Source: Certhia americana
Lineage: Eukaryota > Chordata > Aves > Passeriformes > Certhiidae
NCBI GenBank assembly: GCA_018697195.1
Contig: CM031858.1
Span: 87,945,277-88,009,276, forward strand
Length of the DNA stretch: 64,000 nucleotides
Reading direction: 5' to 3'
Shown: piece by piece, positions 1 to 12,100 of the stretch
Numbering within the stretch: position 1 is the first letter of the stretch
Layout of the letters: every line of letters begins with the position of its first letter
Position numbers and translations under genes: made by a program
The notes under the pieces: generated by a model
The model's database searches: none
What the model saw: only the letters and a program-made list of their open reading frames with translations
What the model was told of the DNA's origin: nothing

Positions 1-3000
1 TTCCAAAAGAATGACATTTTAATGATTATCAAGAAATGTGGATTAGAGAAATTTGAGACCATAAAGGTAAAGCAAACAATTCCATATAGCTAAAACACCT
101 GGCTAGTTCAACATATGGAAGAACTTCTGCAACTGTTGTATGCCTACTCTATTAATAGAAAATCTGAAAACATCTACAGCATAGAAAGTAAAGATATTTT
201 TTAGTGTGCAGCAAATGAAGTTGGTTTTAAGCATTAGATAGGCACATTGAAAATAAAATTTAATTTCTGAAAGGTACAAAATGTTGCCTGTAAAGAGCAG
301 AGGTCCTATTCCTACCTTAAATCCTGTACCCTTCATTAAGCCTACAACTCATGAGCTCCTATAGCACCAGACATTCACTGATTCATCAGTCTTGCTCCCC
401 AGTCCTGATCTGGCTCTTCAGTAGAAACAGAAGTACTGCATACTCCTAGTCAAGTAGCTGAACAACAAACCGGAGCAGTGGGGGGGTGAAGGAGAAGGTG
501 AGTAGAAGGGAAAGACTGAAATAAGGTAAGTTGATTTTTCAGAAGAGGCACATAAGGAAAGAAAAATGGAGTAAAAGAAGTAAGGAGAATAAATCAATGA
601 AACACAGCACATCCCAGAGGACTGGAAACTCATTACCTTTGAGACTTTCTGCAGATTTTTGTAAAGAATCTACATATGACCTATGAAATCTAAAAGAAGT
701 TCTATAGCACTCTCATCATCTTTAGTCAAATCTCATCTATGAATATACAGTATCTGCTCTGTTTTCCTCACATTCTTTCATCTTCTTTACTTTCAGATTC
801 ATTTACCTATTTGCATCTGTATTTCCAAGCAAAAAACTGATCAATTCAAGTACTGACACCAATGCAGTCATCTGCCTTCACACACCTCTCAAGCATCCCA
901 CTGTTCTGGTCAAACTCCAGGACTCCACTCCTCTCTCTCCCACTGCACAGCACCAGCGAGCTTTTTCCAAGCAATACCACCGGAGTACTGCACACTTGAT
1001 GCCCTAAATTTCGAGCAAAGGGGACTGACAAGGATGAATGCATCCACAGATTCAGTGGCATACCTGGTCTGGTTTTTCCTATGTACTGAGAAGGTCATGC
1101 AGCTGGCCTTCTTTTTCTTACAGTTCTGTTGCTCCTTAAACACAACACTGCGTGCATTACAGTCATCTCCGTAGGTTATGAAACAAAGAACTATGATCAC
1201 TTAAGAGAAGATAAGCTAAAAGAATCAAGAGCCTTGAACTGTCATCGTTTTTCAAATGTTTAATTGAACAAATTAAGATTGCTGCTCTCTTCAAAAGTGA
1301 CACAGGTCTCCAGAGACAAAAATTCAACTTCTGACAGCAATCAAGTCTTTATGTAATGAACACACATATTTTACATTAAGTCCACAGATTGTTCTATATT
1401 GAAACTTTATTCTTCCTTATTCCAAAACCACTGTGAGTACACTCATTTTCAGAGAATCATAGAATGGTTTGGGTTGGAAGGGACTTAAAATCATTGAATT
1501 CCAAGCCCTGTTTTGCTAATCATTCTCAAAGAGTTCTGTTACTACGTTTATTCTCACAGACACATTTGGAAACTGCTGTCTGAAAGCCTGTACTTATCTG
1601 TACATTTGAAAATATTTAGAATTTAAAATTACTATTTATCAGTGAATTTTTAATCCTCAAACCCAGGACAGAAGTTACTACTTGCAAGTGTTTACACTCA
1701 CAAGTGAGTAGAATGTTTATCAACCACTCATTTCTTCATGCAGTGAAATATATATGAACAGACCGTGCCATGGCTGAATACAAACAACACATTTAGAAAC
1801 TTGCAGCTAGTAAAAAGACCTTAAGATCTTCCTGCAATGCATAAGGACACACCCTGTGCATGCTATATGTGTGTGGAAGCATTAGTGCAGTAACACTGTC
1901 TCTGGATACTTTGCTTAAATGTAAATCCTGAAAAGTGACATGTACATACTTGCACAGTCCTCGAATTTCAAAGAACCCACCAAACTGGAAAAAAAGAAAG
2001 ATACACAGAAAAAGAAAAAAAGAAAACATTTTCCTTTTGGGTAAAAAAAACGCCTCCCTAGAAATCTGTGTTCAGCAGACCTTCTAATCTGTGTGGGTCA
2101 AGAGGTGGTCTTGTAACACAGTTCCTATAAATTTAAAAGATTGTGTACTGCCAGAAAGAATCTTCATGAAGTTTAGGTACAAGTTAACACTTACCTTTTA
2201 CTATGTTCTCAAGTTTTGTCCTCAACTGAATTAAAGTATTTGTACATCTGCTAATCACTAGTTTCTGAGAAGGTGGGGTTTTTTCTCATTTTAAATAATC
2301 TGTGCTTTTATAAAGATATCTCTCTTTTTTTCATATTGTAGAAGCACAATCATGATCAGTAATCAAGATTTCCTCCCTCATTAAATAGAGTAATATTTCA
2401 AGTGTTCTGCAAAAAGCACAAAGCAACCAACTAAAACCAACTCTTAACAGTTGAAAAAATTTACATTAGTTTTATCAACTGTCTTCACATAATTTGTCAA
2501 CTCCTAAAGCCCTCCACGTTACACAGAGCAGGATGGTGTGCTATTACCCTTTTCAACCTCATGTTTTTTAGCTGCAAAGCTCTCCTTATCTCCAGGAACC
2601 TTGCGTTCTTCCTGAGCTCTGAGCCCCATAAGCTGGAGGAACCTCACAAACTCCCCCTAGATGGGATAAGCAATTGTTTAGATTTAAGGAACTCTACAGG
2701 GCAGGGAGAGCAACAAAGGAAAGAGCAGATGTTGATGAGAAAGGGGAAATATTCCACATTAATTAATATTGGAGATCCTCATTTACCCAAAGTCTCCAAG
2801 GGAGAAGAAATCTGGGAAAGATACAGACTGAAAGTGGAGGGATTCAGTGTTGGAAAAGAAAAAAAAAAAAAAAAGGGAAAAGAGAGGGAATAAGCAGACC
2901 AGAATAGCATGACCAAGTTAACAAAACAGAGTTTCAAAGGCAAATTACCCCAATAGTGCCTTTTGATCAGCAGTTTGTAGGTTACATTCAATATAAAATA

Positions 3001-3045
3001 TTGAATATGGTCACTTGAGCAAAACAAAATTAGAGGACTACTTAC
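1..3045 (-). other. PTPN3: PTPN3 intron after coding exon 10 (partial)
   Basis: Intron sequence running off the window edge. I searched it for the next FERM exon (NYRSCKNLWK and VEHHTFF segments) and did not find it. It holds a short CR1 tail near 1453 and an A16 run at 2859-2874. The coding frame of exon 10 stays open into the intron to a stop near 2779, so retention would add about 89 residues unrelated to the family. Otherwise nothing recognised. Confidence 0.8.
1452..1515 (-). mobile_element. CR1 LINE 3' tail fragment
   Basis: Plus strand shows the AGAATCATAGAATGGTTTGG start followed by TTGGAAGGGACTTAAAATCAT and TTCCAAGCCCTG. This is the reverse complement of the avian CR1 3' end. The copy is only about 60 bp, a strong 5' truncation. 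Confidence 0.9.
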
Positions 3046-3109
3046 ATGTTTTTGCCGTTGTTGTATAAAAAACTTTTTCCTTTTAAAGGAAATTTTTAAT
3101 ATGTTCACC
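3046..3109 (-). CDS. PTPN3: PTPN3 coding exon 10 (FERM F3)
   Basis: Sixty-four nucleotides, residues 255-276. It completes Trp 255 and reads [21 protein letters not shown], ending in phase 0 at donor CAT|GTAAGT. The acceptor is TTCTTTTAG. The F3 strands with the [11 protein letters not shown] motif are typical of PTPN3/PTPN4 and band 4.1. Human reads IHQRQKQ where this has IQQRQKH. The next exon, expected to start near the AESREHIVAFNM segment, is not in the remaining 3 kb and must lie to the left of the window. Confidence 0.96.
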
Positions 3110-6100
3110 CTAAAAGAAAGAAATAAGCCATGAAATACCAAGCAATGTTTAGAGTGATAAAACAATGAAAAATAATACTGTGTACAGTGAGCCTGAAAGA
3201 TTATAACTGTAAAATATTCAATGAATAATATGCAGCCATCTCCTGTGTTGAGTGGCAAATAGATGTCCTCGTTTAATCTTTAAATAGTTCACAGCAGTTC
3301 TCTCCCACCAAATCTATTCTTGCAGCAAAAAACTTGATGACATCTTCTACACTAAGCTGCACAAATGTTAAATGTGTCAACTTTTGTATAACTTTAGAGT
3401 CATATGACAACTGTGACTAAAGGAACAAAATTTAAGACCCTAATGACATGACAAGGTTGGTCTTACAACAACTGAAACTTTGCTGAAGCTTTGCAGAATT
3501 GGTTTCATAATGTGAAAAATATCATGTATTTGTGTAAATTACTAAACATAATCTGTAAGAATGAGTGTTAATATATTTTTCACTTCATTAACATTGCTAT
3601 ATAATTTATGTGGTAATTTTAGAACTGAATACTTCTTTTTAAATATACACAGCATGAATACATATTTTAAGGTAAAGATTACAACTGGAATTGGTGCTCA
3701 AGCAATTTTCATTCTAATTATTTGCTTATCAGTTTTGCTAAATTAACAAAGTTCTACCTACCCGCACACCTTCCCACAGCAAGACAAAATTTGTCTAAAA
3801 CACCTAAATTTTCTCTTCAATAGTTCTATTTCAGGAACTGAAAACCTGCAATTTTTGGACAAAGAAATCTCTGATCTGTGGTCAGCTGGAATTTTACGGA
3901 GGCCTTAAGGAAACTTATTTAAAGTCTAATCAGGTCATATTTGCCTGAAAAAAAAAATCATGAAAGGGTTTCGTAAGTTTACTGTTAAAAGTCTCATAAT
4001 ATTTTTTATGAGATTCATAACATCTCACAGGATGTTAAATATCAGGCATGGACCATGTTGAAAGTCCTCTCAATTTGCCACAGTTTTTGCATCACTCTCA
4101 CCAAGTGGGACAGCAAAAATTTAATTCCCCACTGCTCATGGGAGAGGCACATGAGAGCAATGTCTTTCATGGATACAGGAGAGTATATTTTCCAGTTACT
4201 ATCAAGAATATTCATGGAATTACCTATCTCTCCTCCTGCACAAGAGGAGGAAGCACACAGTGTGTGCCATTTTCAGAAAATGCTTTTCGCCATCAATTAC
4301 AGAACCACAAAGAAACAGGTGTCCACATTATTCTTTGACGAGACAAACTGTTGTGAAAATTAATGGAAAGTTGAAATCATATCCACCTCTCCTTAGGCCA
4401 ACTCTTAAAATACTCGTGTCATTTGACTTGCTACCTTAAATATCAGTGATCTGCGTTGCTCATCTAAAAGCTCTTGATTCTGAACTACCTGACAAGACGC
4501 AAGTTGTACTTACTGAGCTGCAATTCATTGTACATTAATTCTTTCTTGATTCTAGTGGTACTCTGCCTGAACTAGTACCACTCAAGTTTTGTGCTTCTGG
4601 TTCTTTCTTCCATTTCTTGATTTAGATTAAACTTCAACAAACAATTTTCTGGAGTTATTCTCATCTTACACAGTTGTTGTCATTGCCTGCTCTTACCTCA
4701 GAATGAAGGGAGCAAAAATGCAGGACACAGAAAACTAACCTTGCAGATGAAGCAAAAAACCTCCCACCCAACAACAAAAGGGTAAACAGCATTCCAAAGT
4801 ACCAAAACTCTCTCAATCCCTCTCCTCTACATACTGCTTTCTTCTCTTTTATTAAAAAAAAACTCCAAGAAAGCAAAAAATAACCCCACAAAACCAAAAC
4901 CACAAAACCCCAAAACCATGATTCACTGCATGACCATATAATCATTTCAAGCCAAATAAGGGCATTAAGTCTCTTTATTTTGACACTCTTCTAAATAGAA
5001 TACCCTTCTCAATTCCATTCGTTCTTCTTAAAGTACAAGTAAACCCATTTAGTTCAGGCATGAAGAACATTGGCTACTCTGACATTTTTATGTAACAATA
5101 ACTAAGAATCATTTGCAGTGTTATGCCCACAAATTGACTGAATGTTCAGATTTAGAAAAATCTAGAAAAAAACCAAGAGATTAAGGTGTTAAAGCACTTA
5201 GACTTAGCAAGTTCTTCAAGATGCCATACCCAAAAGTCATATGAATAGAATGTAGTTACTGTTATTATAACTGGTGGCTCAGCAGCCCTTCTTTCTCATC
5301 AAAAATCTGTCCAGTGACTATGCAACATTCACAAATCATTAATTTTCATGGTTTACTTCAAAAGCACTCACTAGTTGTAGTATATGGAGAATGATGGATC
5401 TTTTGGGTCCCATCTTCCTATCATTCACAAGCATCAAAATAGATTTGTCATTCCGTGGGCCACGTAATCGCTAATTTTTGATTAAACTGGCAGTCCTGTC
5501 CTACAACATAGTACCAACAGCTGGTACTTGTGACTTGAAGCAAAAAAATGTTTCTTTACCTGTAAATCTTATACTTTGTCACTGAAGAAAAGTTCTGTCT
5601 AAATTGCTTTGCAAGACACTTGTTTTCCAAGTTTTAACTAGCAGTGTATTATGCATTCCTCAAGCAGTCTCTAAAGTTTTCAAAGTAGTGAAACTGCATA
5701 CACAAAATAGCGTTTAATACCTAACTCTAGTCACTGCTGATATAGAGAGTATTTCTGGGTTTGCCATTAATATTTTACTTACAGAATCAATGTGGAAATT
5801 ACCACAGAACACTTAAGCACCCTGGAGAATAACTCTGCAGAGTATATAAAACACTGCATTAAATCCAAAGCTATTTTTTTAAACCTATCTTGACTTGCAT
5901 TGCTGCTGACTGATCAGTCAGCTCTTTATGTAGGTTGCTTTGATTGAAAAGCCTCTTTTTGCCAAGGCAGAACTCTCTCACTGCCTCTGTTCCTGAAAAC
6001 TTTTGGTCCCCTTTGACTACTACCATATGGCATAGTTGTATTGTTGTCATCCACTGCAGAGTATTTTACTTAAAATTTTGGAGAGCGCTTTGGTGGTGTT

Positions 6101-9100
6101 TGCTGCCACCTTGAGTTCTAAGTCATTAATGGCGAAGTTTGCACAGTCCATAGGAAAAAGCACTTCATGAAAATGGTGTTACATAAAGAGCCTAAATAAA
6201 TACCACTTCAGGCATTGCAGAAATATATCCTGCTTGAAAATCTAAAATAAAAATGAGAATCCATATTACAAATACAACCCAAGCAACTCCACTCTGGTGG
6301 CTTTCAGTGTTTGCTTGTTTTGGCAGGATCAGGGAATGTACACCATTCCTGCACAAAAAAATATGATTAACTCATGCAAGATGCCAGAAATAAAATATCA
6401 GAAAGTTAGCCACTCTGTAGGGAGCTTTTGCTTTCAAGATGCAAAGAAATTTTTAGAGAGAGAGAGGTAGCAAGCGAGTGAGTGAGTAGGAAAGCTTGGA
6501 ACAATTGCACTAGCTGTCAGCTGAAAATATTACTGCCTAAACCTCATATTTTAGAGTGGGAATTATTTGAACTAAAAAACCTGTGGGTTTTAGTTCCTTC
6601 AATTTTTTTCTGTAAATGAGAATAGGCTTTTGTGAAAAATGTTTCAGCATCTGTGTCTTATTCCTCTGTGCTCTCCAGGAGTAAAAGTAGCTCAGGAAAT
6701 TGTAGATTCCTCCTGTCTTATGTGCTATAAACTACCTTACACTTCCCTAAAAAAACCATATAGTCACAGATTTTAAAATGCCATTATTCTATGGTTTTCA
6801 GGAACAACTATTATCCATTCATATTTTACTTAGGTCAACTAAGTTGGCAGAACAAGTCTGGCAGAAGACAAAATATGCCTCCAGCTGGCAGTTTTAAAAA
6901 CCTGCAGCAGTTCAAAGAAGCTGAGAGGCTGATGTATGAAAGAGCAGAACTCGAGGCACAAAGATGAAAGATAAGTCTTTTATGCTTCAATGTGCATTGG
7001 AAATGGAAAAATACAAGTTTTCACTGTGCCGCTGTATGAGAGCATTATTACTGACATGCCTTTATCCGAGATGATTGCAGTATATCCCAGGGAGTTGAAA
7101 CTCACAGCAAAGTAAAAAAAAAAAGAAAAATCCAGAGACTGTGCAGTATATTTTCCCCTAGAATTTTAACTGAAACCGATTTTATTGCTTTTCTATAGGA
7201 AATAGCTGGAATGACACTAGTATTTAAAGAATACAGCTAGGAAGCTCTCTTTTGTGTAATTAAGGGCCTAAAGCAAGTACAACCCATTGGAATGCAATTT
7301 TCTGTCATGATTAAAAACACTGTACTATCTTACAGAAAAAGTTATCCAGAAAAATTGCTACAAATTCAACAAAGAGCTCACAAATAACATGACAAAGCTA
7401 CAGTTTTATCAAGCATAAAAAATGAAGTTCATACTTCTTTTTAAAAAGAAAGACTGGAAAAAAATCCTTCCTGATCCAATCCAAAAACCTTAAGAAAATG
7501 CCCAGCCTCCATATAATTTCTAATTCAGGTTATAATTTTTAGTATGGTATAACTAATAAAGCCCAAAAGCACTTAAAAAAATTATAGCTTATGTAACTTT
7601 TCGTGTCATTCACATTGGAGTTTTTGTGAACATTATTTCTTTGCAGAGGTTATTTTCTACAGCAACATCATGCATTCTAATGTTTTATGTATCAGAGGGT
7701 AATGTGAAAGTCTCGTGCCTGCTTGCTGATATTATATACCCATATTTGAAGAGATTTAAAAGTGTCTAAATTATATTATCCTACTTCCTGTAAATCTGAA
7801 ACTCCAAATTACTCATTTGACATTTCTACTCCAAGAAGTATCTTCTTGCTGAATACCATGTTCAAAAATTCAGACTGAACCTAATTCAGACGGATTAGTT
7901 TTGTTTGTTTTTCAAGAGATATATTATTGGGCATAACAGCAGCAAATCTCTAAGACCATAGGGTCCTCCTAATCATGTACTCAGACCTGTATGTAAATTA
8001 ACTTGATTAAGACTTTACACAGTGCAAGGACTTCAAAAGTCTTAAAGATTAAAAAGCCTAGGCAAGTTTTATTTTTTATCTAAGCACAAGGAAATACCAC
8101 AGTACTCCATAAGGAACAAATACATGTATTGTAGGCTTCTTTGATAGTGGAATGTGAATGCAAATGGAAGTAAATGAAAAAACTGGACATATTTCTTTAC
8201 AATAAAGGAATTTACCAGGGATAAAAGCTTGTACAGATGAGTTTTCTATATACAGCAATTCCACCGGATGCAATCCCAATCATAAGATCTAGATTATGGA
8301 GATCCTACAAAAGAAAAGAAAAGAAAAAGTAAGAACACAGATGCAGTTTGTGCCATTCACATTTACCTATTAATAAATTTATTTTCAAGCTTTCTGTACC
8401 TAAATTATGCTTGGGGAAAAAAAAAAAAAAGCAATGACATTTTTGAGTTTTGATTTTTGCACATCTCTTTCCTTTAATGTTATCTATTACACATTCTAAA
8501 TATTATTCATTCATTAAAACAAGCTGTAATGTTAATTCTGCTACCCTGGATGTTTCTTAGGCCTGTATCAAGAGTAAATTTGCAAGTCTAGCCTTATTAA
8601 TTTCAGGAAAGAAGTTGAAATATTTCCCAAGATTAGTCAGGAAAATGTCAAAGAATTTTTGTAACTGAGCAAAAATTGCCTGATTATATGCTGTTTAAAA
8701 TGAGAAAGGGAATAATTCCTTACTTTTTCCTAGAAGGTCTTACCAAGAAAGACTGCACAGGAGGTGACCACAGTTTTACATATGAGAATATGTTGGAGAA
8801 ATACACATGTGTACAAGAATATTTCATACTAAATGAAATCCATTATTAGCTAAACCAAAAGCTTAACACATGCAACCGGAAAAAAAATGATAAATTTACA
8901 ATCCTTTCAAGGTATTGAGATACTCAAGAGAAGGCACATTCTTCCATATAAGCAAACGTTTGAGTTAAAAAAAACCCAAAAACGCAGAGAGGAGGATGCT
9001 GGATGGTCATTTTGAGCCTAAACCCAGACTGATGTTAAAGAAGTTACAAATCTTGGCTTCCCATTTCTTATGATCAATACACACTAATGTGTCATTACAC

Positions 9101-12100
9101 GAATTTCTAAACAGAGCTAAATGCGTACATTCATCCACATGTAAGTTGAATTCATTGTTTAAAAATCAGGTTTGCCTCAAAAGCAGTTTCAGACTGTTTT
9201 TAAAGGACAGCCAATGGTAACAGACTCTCTTAAAGCCTTCAGTAGCACAGTTGCTCCTCTAGATGGTACTCTGGACTCAATTAATATAGGGCTTTCCTCC
9301 ATGTCCAATCCCAATTGCCTTATAATAGTAAGGTACAGGAAAATAGAACAGGTAGCAAGACTTGTGACAATACTGTGGAAAGGGTACAATAAATTCCTTA
9401 AAAACAGTAAAATAGAAGTGTGATACAGGCACATGAATGAGTGAAGTCCAACCTCACTTGCAAAACATAATACAGGAATCCAGAACTGACATCCCTGTAT
9501 TTCAATACTTAGGAAGAACACTGAAGTATTCAGAAGATTAACTGACTACAGTTTAGCTGCTTCTGCAACGATATGGCCAACCTGAAGCAAGGTAGAAAAC
9601 TCTATTATTAGCACTTGGAGCTTACTCCAGGTTCCTGCTTTTAAAAATCAATATTGTGAAGAAAAAGCAGCTTTAAAAGTAAAAGCTGAAAATTGACATG
9701 ATAAAGCAGAAATAAAGGATTATCTAAAACACTTGACAGGGATTAATTAGGCTACACTACTCTATTTTCTCCAGAAGCTTTGTCTGAACAAAGTTCACTC
9801 CTCATCCTCCTCTGTACCAGCCCAAACCACTAATCTCCCATGTAATTTGTTATTATGAATTCACTTGTGTCGAGCCTAAGAAACACAAAACCAAGACGCT
9901 GAAATAGCATAAAGAGAGGTATCTTACATGAAATATGATACTGATGTATGCTTATTTCCCTTCCAAAACATCATGCTGTTAAATTACAGAAGAAAGAAAT
10001 AACACATATATCTCTAGAAAAAACAGGTAACAAGAAGAAGGTAATAAAAAAGTTGTAAAGATAAAAATTATCATGCTGGGAATCTAGCTAGTTAAGTACT
10101 GATTCTCTTTTGATTTAATTTACAATTACCATTTTAATTTTTGTAGATATGGAAATAATATTGATTCAACAAATTTCCTATCTCCAACTCTCTGAATAAA
10201 AATGAAAAATGAGTTAACAGCTGATTAATTATTAAGCAGATGGGATAGTGATCCAGAGTGAAAGGAGATTAGAAATTCAAGAAATATCAATATAGTTTTA
10301 AGATATTGAATTCACTCTCCTGAGTCTCCTAACACTATTGCATTTTTTAATATTTTAGCAGTTCAGATTTTTCATCAGAAAAAAGTGGAAGTGTTTGCAG
10401 ATGAAAACTGAGCTCAGAAAAAGTTGCATGCTTAGCAAGTTGCTAAAAACAAAGCTCACACGTACATTAAATATTTATATTTGTATCATAAAACAAAAAA
10501 TTAAGGAAAAATTAAGGAAAATAAGGAAACTGCTCTTCAAGAAACATTATCCAAAAGTATCCCACTCTCAACCACCAGTACAGGAGCATCAGCTTCTTTG
10601 GGCCTTGAGTATAAAAGCCAGGTGTTACCTGGTTCTTCTGCCATACACAATCTAAAAGGAACAAGACCCTCAGAATCCACAGAGATAAAGCCTTTCACAG
10701 AGACACAGTTTAATTAGCCCCTGCTAAATATGGCCAAGGCACTGGGATGTGACAAAACTGGAAGGATGATATAAAAGCAGTACTGAAGGGGGGCAGGATA
10801 GCAGGAGGCACTGCAAACATCCCTGCCAAAGCAGAGGTGGGACATAGCCTCTGTGAAGAAGCATCTAATAAACCTCCACTGCAAGCTTCTTACAGGCATA
10901 TGGGAGCAAGGCCAGCACGTTGGCTGAGAGGTTTGGCTCACGGCATTCAATCCAAACAGTGCAACCGATGTTTTAGAAGTACAAAACTTCAGAGACAGCC
11001 AACTACACCCCTAACAACTCTCCTCTTGAGCTTCAGGTCATTTACAGCTAGAGGATTTCCTGGTTTAGAAGTTTCTTTAATGTTTAATGGACTCCAGTGA
11101 CTGCCTAACTGCTCCTGATAGCTATTTCACCTTGGGCATCCATTAAATCAGAAGTAAAGGATGCAATTCAACTGCAGCCTTATGGAAAAAGTTCCTTTAC
11201 TTAAACCTTTTGGGTTTTTGGGTAGACTTTTTGGGTAGACTGAAGATTCTTAAACCTTTTATTATCAAAGGAAAAAAAGAAAAAAGAAAAAACTGTTGGC
11301 TATTCACATTCTCCATGCCATTCACCTGCTACAGAAGGCTTTTCCTTAAAATATTCATGATTGTTATCCTTCTCTGTACTTTTCTTTTTCCATTACCTAC
11401 TCTGAGAAAAAGGAAGGGAGAGGAAGAATGAAGTTCATCATTTGAATGATATCAAAACTCAGTTTAAAAGGCAGCATGATATTTTCTGATTTGCTTTCTA
11501 TTTCCTTCCTAGAAGCTTCTAAATGTCTAGATGTCTAGCTCAACTTCTAGAAAAAACAGATCGCTTCAAATATTTTATCCTTAAAAAACCTGAATTGCGA
11601 TAAAACTATTATTTTGAATTGAAAGAGTAGCAAGATGGTCTGCAATGAAATTTCATTTGGCTAAAAATGTCTAAATCCAGTCTATGTTCACTACTTAGCA
11701 TTAGTATGACTACTACTGACATCCTGCATGCAGTTCAGTGGCCTGCAGCTCAGGAAAGATAATGGAAATTGGAAGAGCTTTCAGAAACAACATCCCGTTA
11801 ATATTAAGACACTGGTCACATAGTGGAAGTCTTAGCTCTCAAGTTGTCTTATCAAAAGACTAGGCTATAATAGAAGTTAAAAGGCAAATATCCAATCAAG
11901 TTAAGTGCATATAGTGATCTCAAGAGTAACACTAAGAGCTTCTTCAGTAAAGTAGAAAGGTGACAGATGACCCAATGGACAGACTATACAAAGTTAGATT
12001 TAATAAGATCATTTCCTTTCCTTTCTACTCTTCTCCATTCTTAAAAAAAGCATCTGCTTTTTGAGCACTGTATTTCATGAATATGAATTACAGTGACTTC

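Noticed and set aside
4048..4363. Two overlapping plus-strand ORFs of about 100 codons
   Set aside because: No family resemblance, no repeats, inside an intron of the opposite strand; length is within chance for this amount of sequence.
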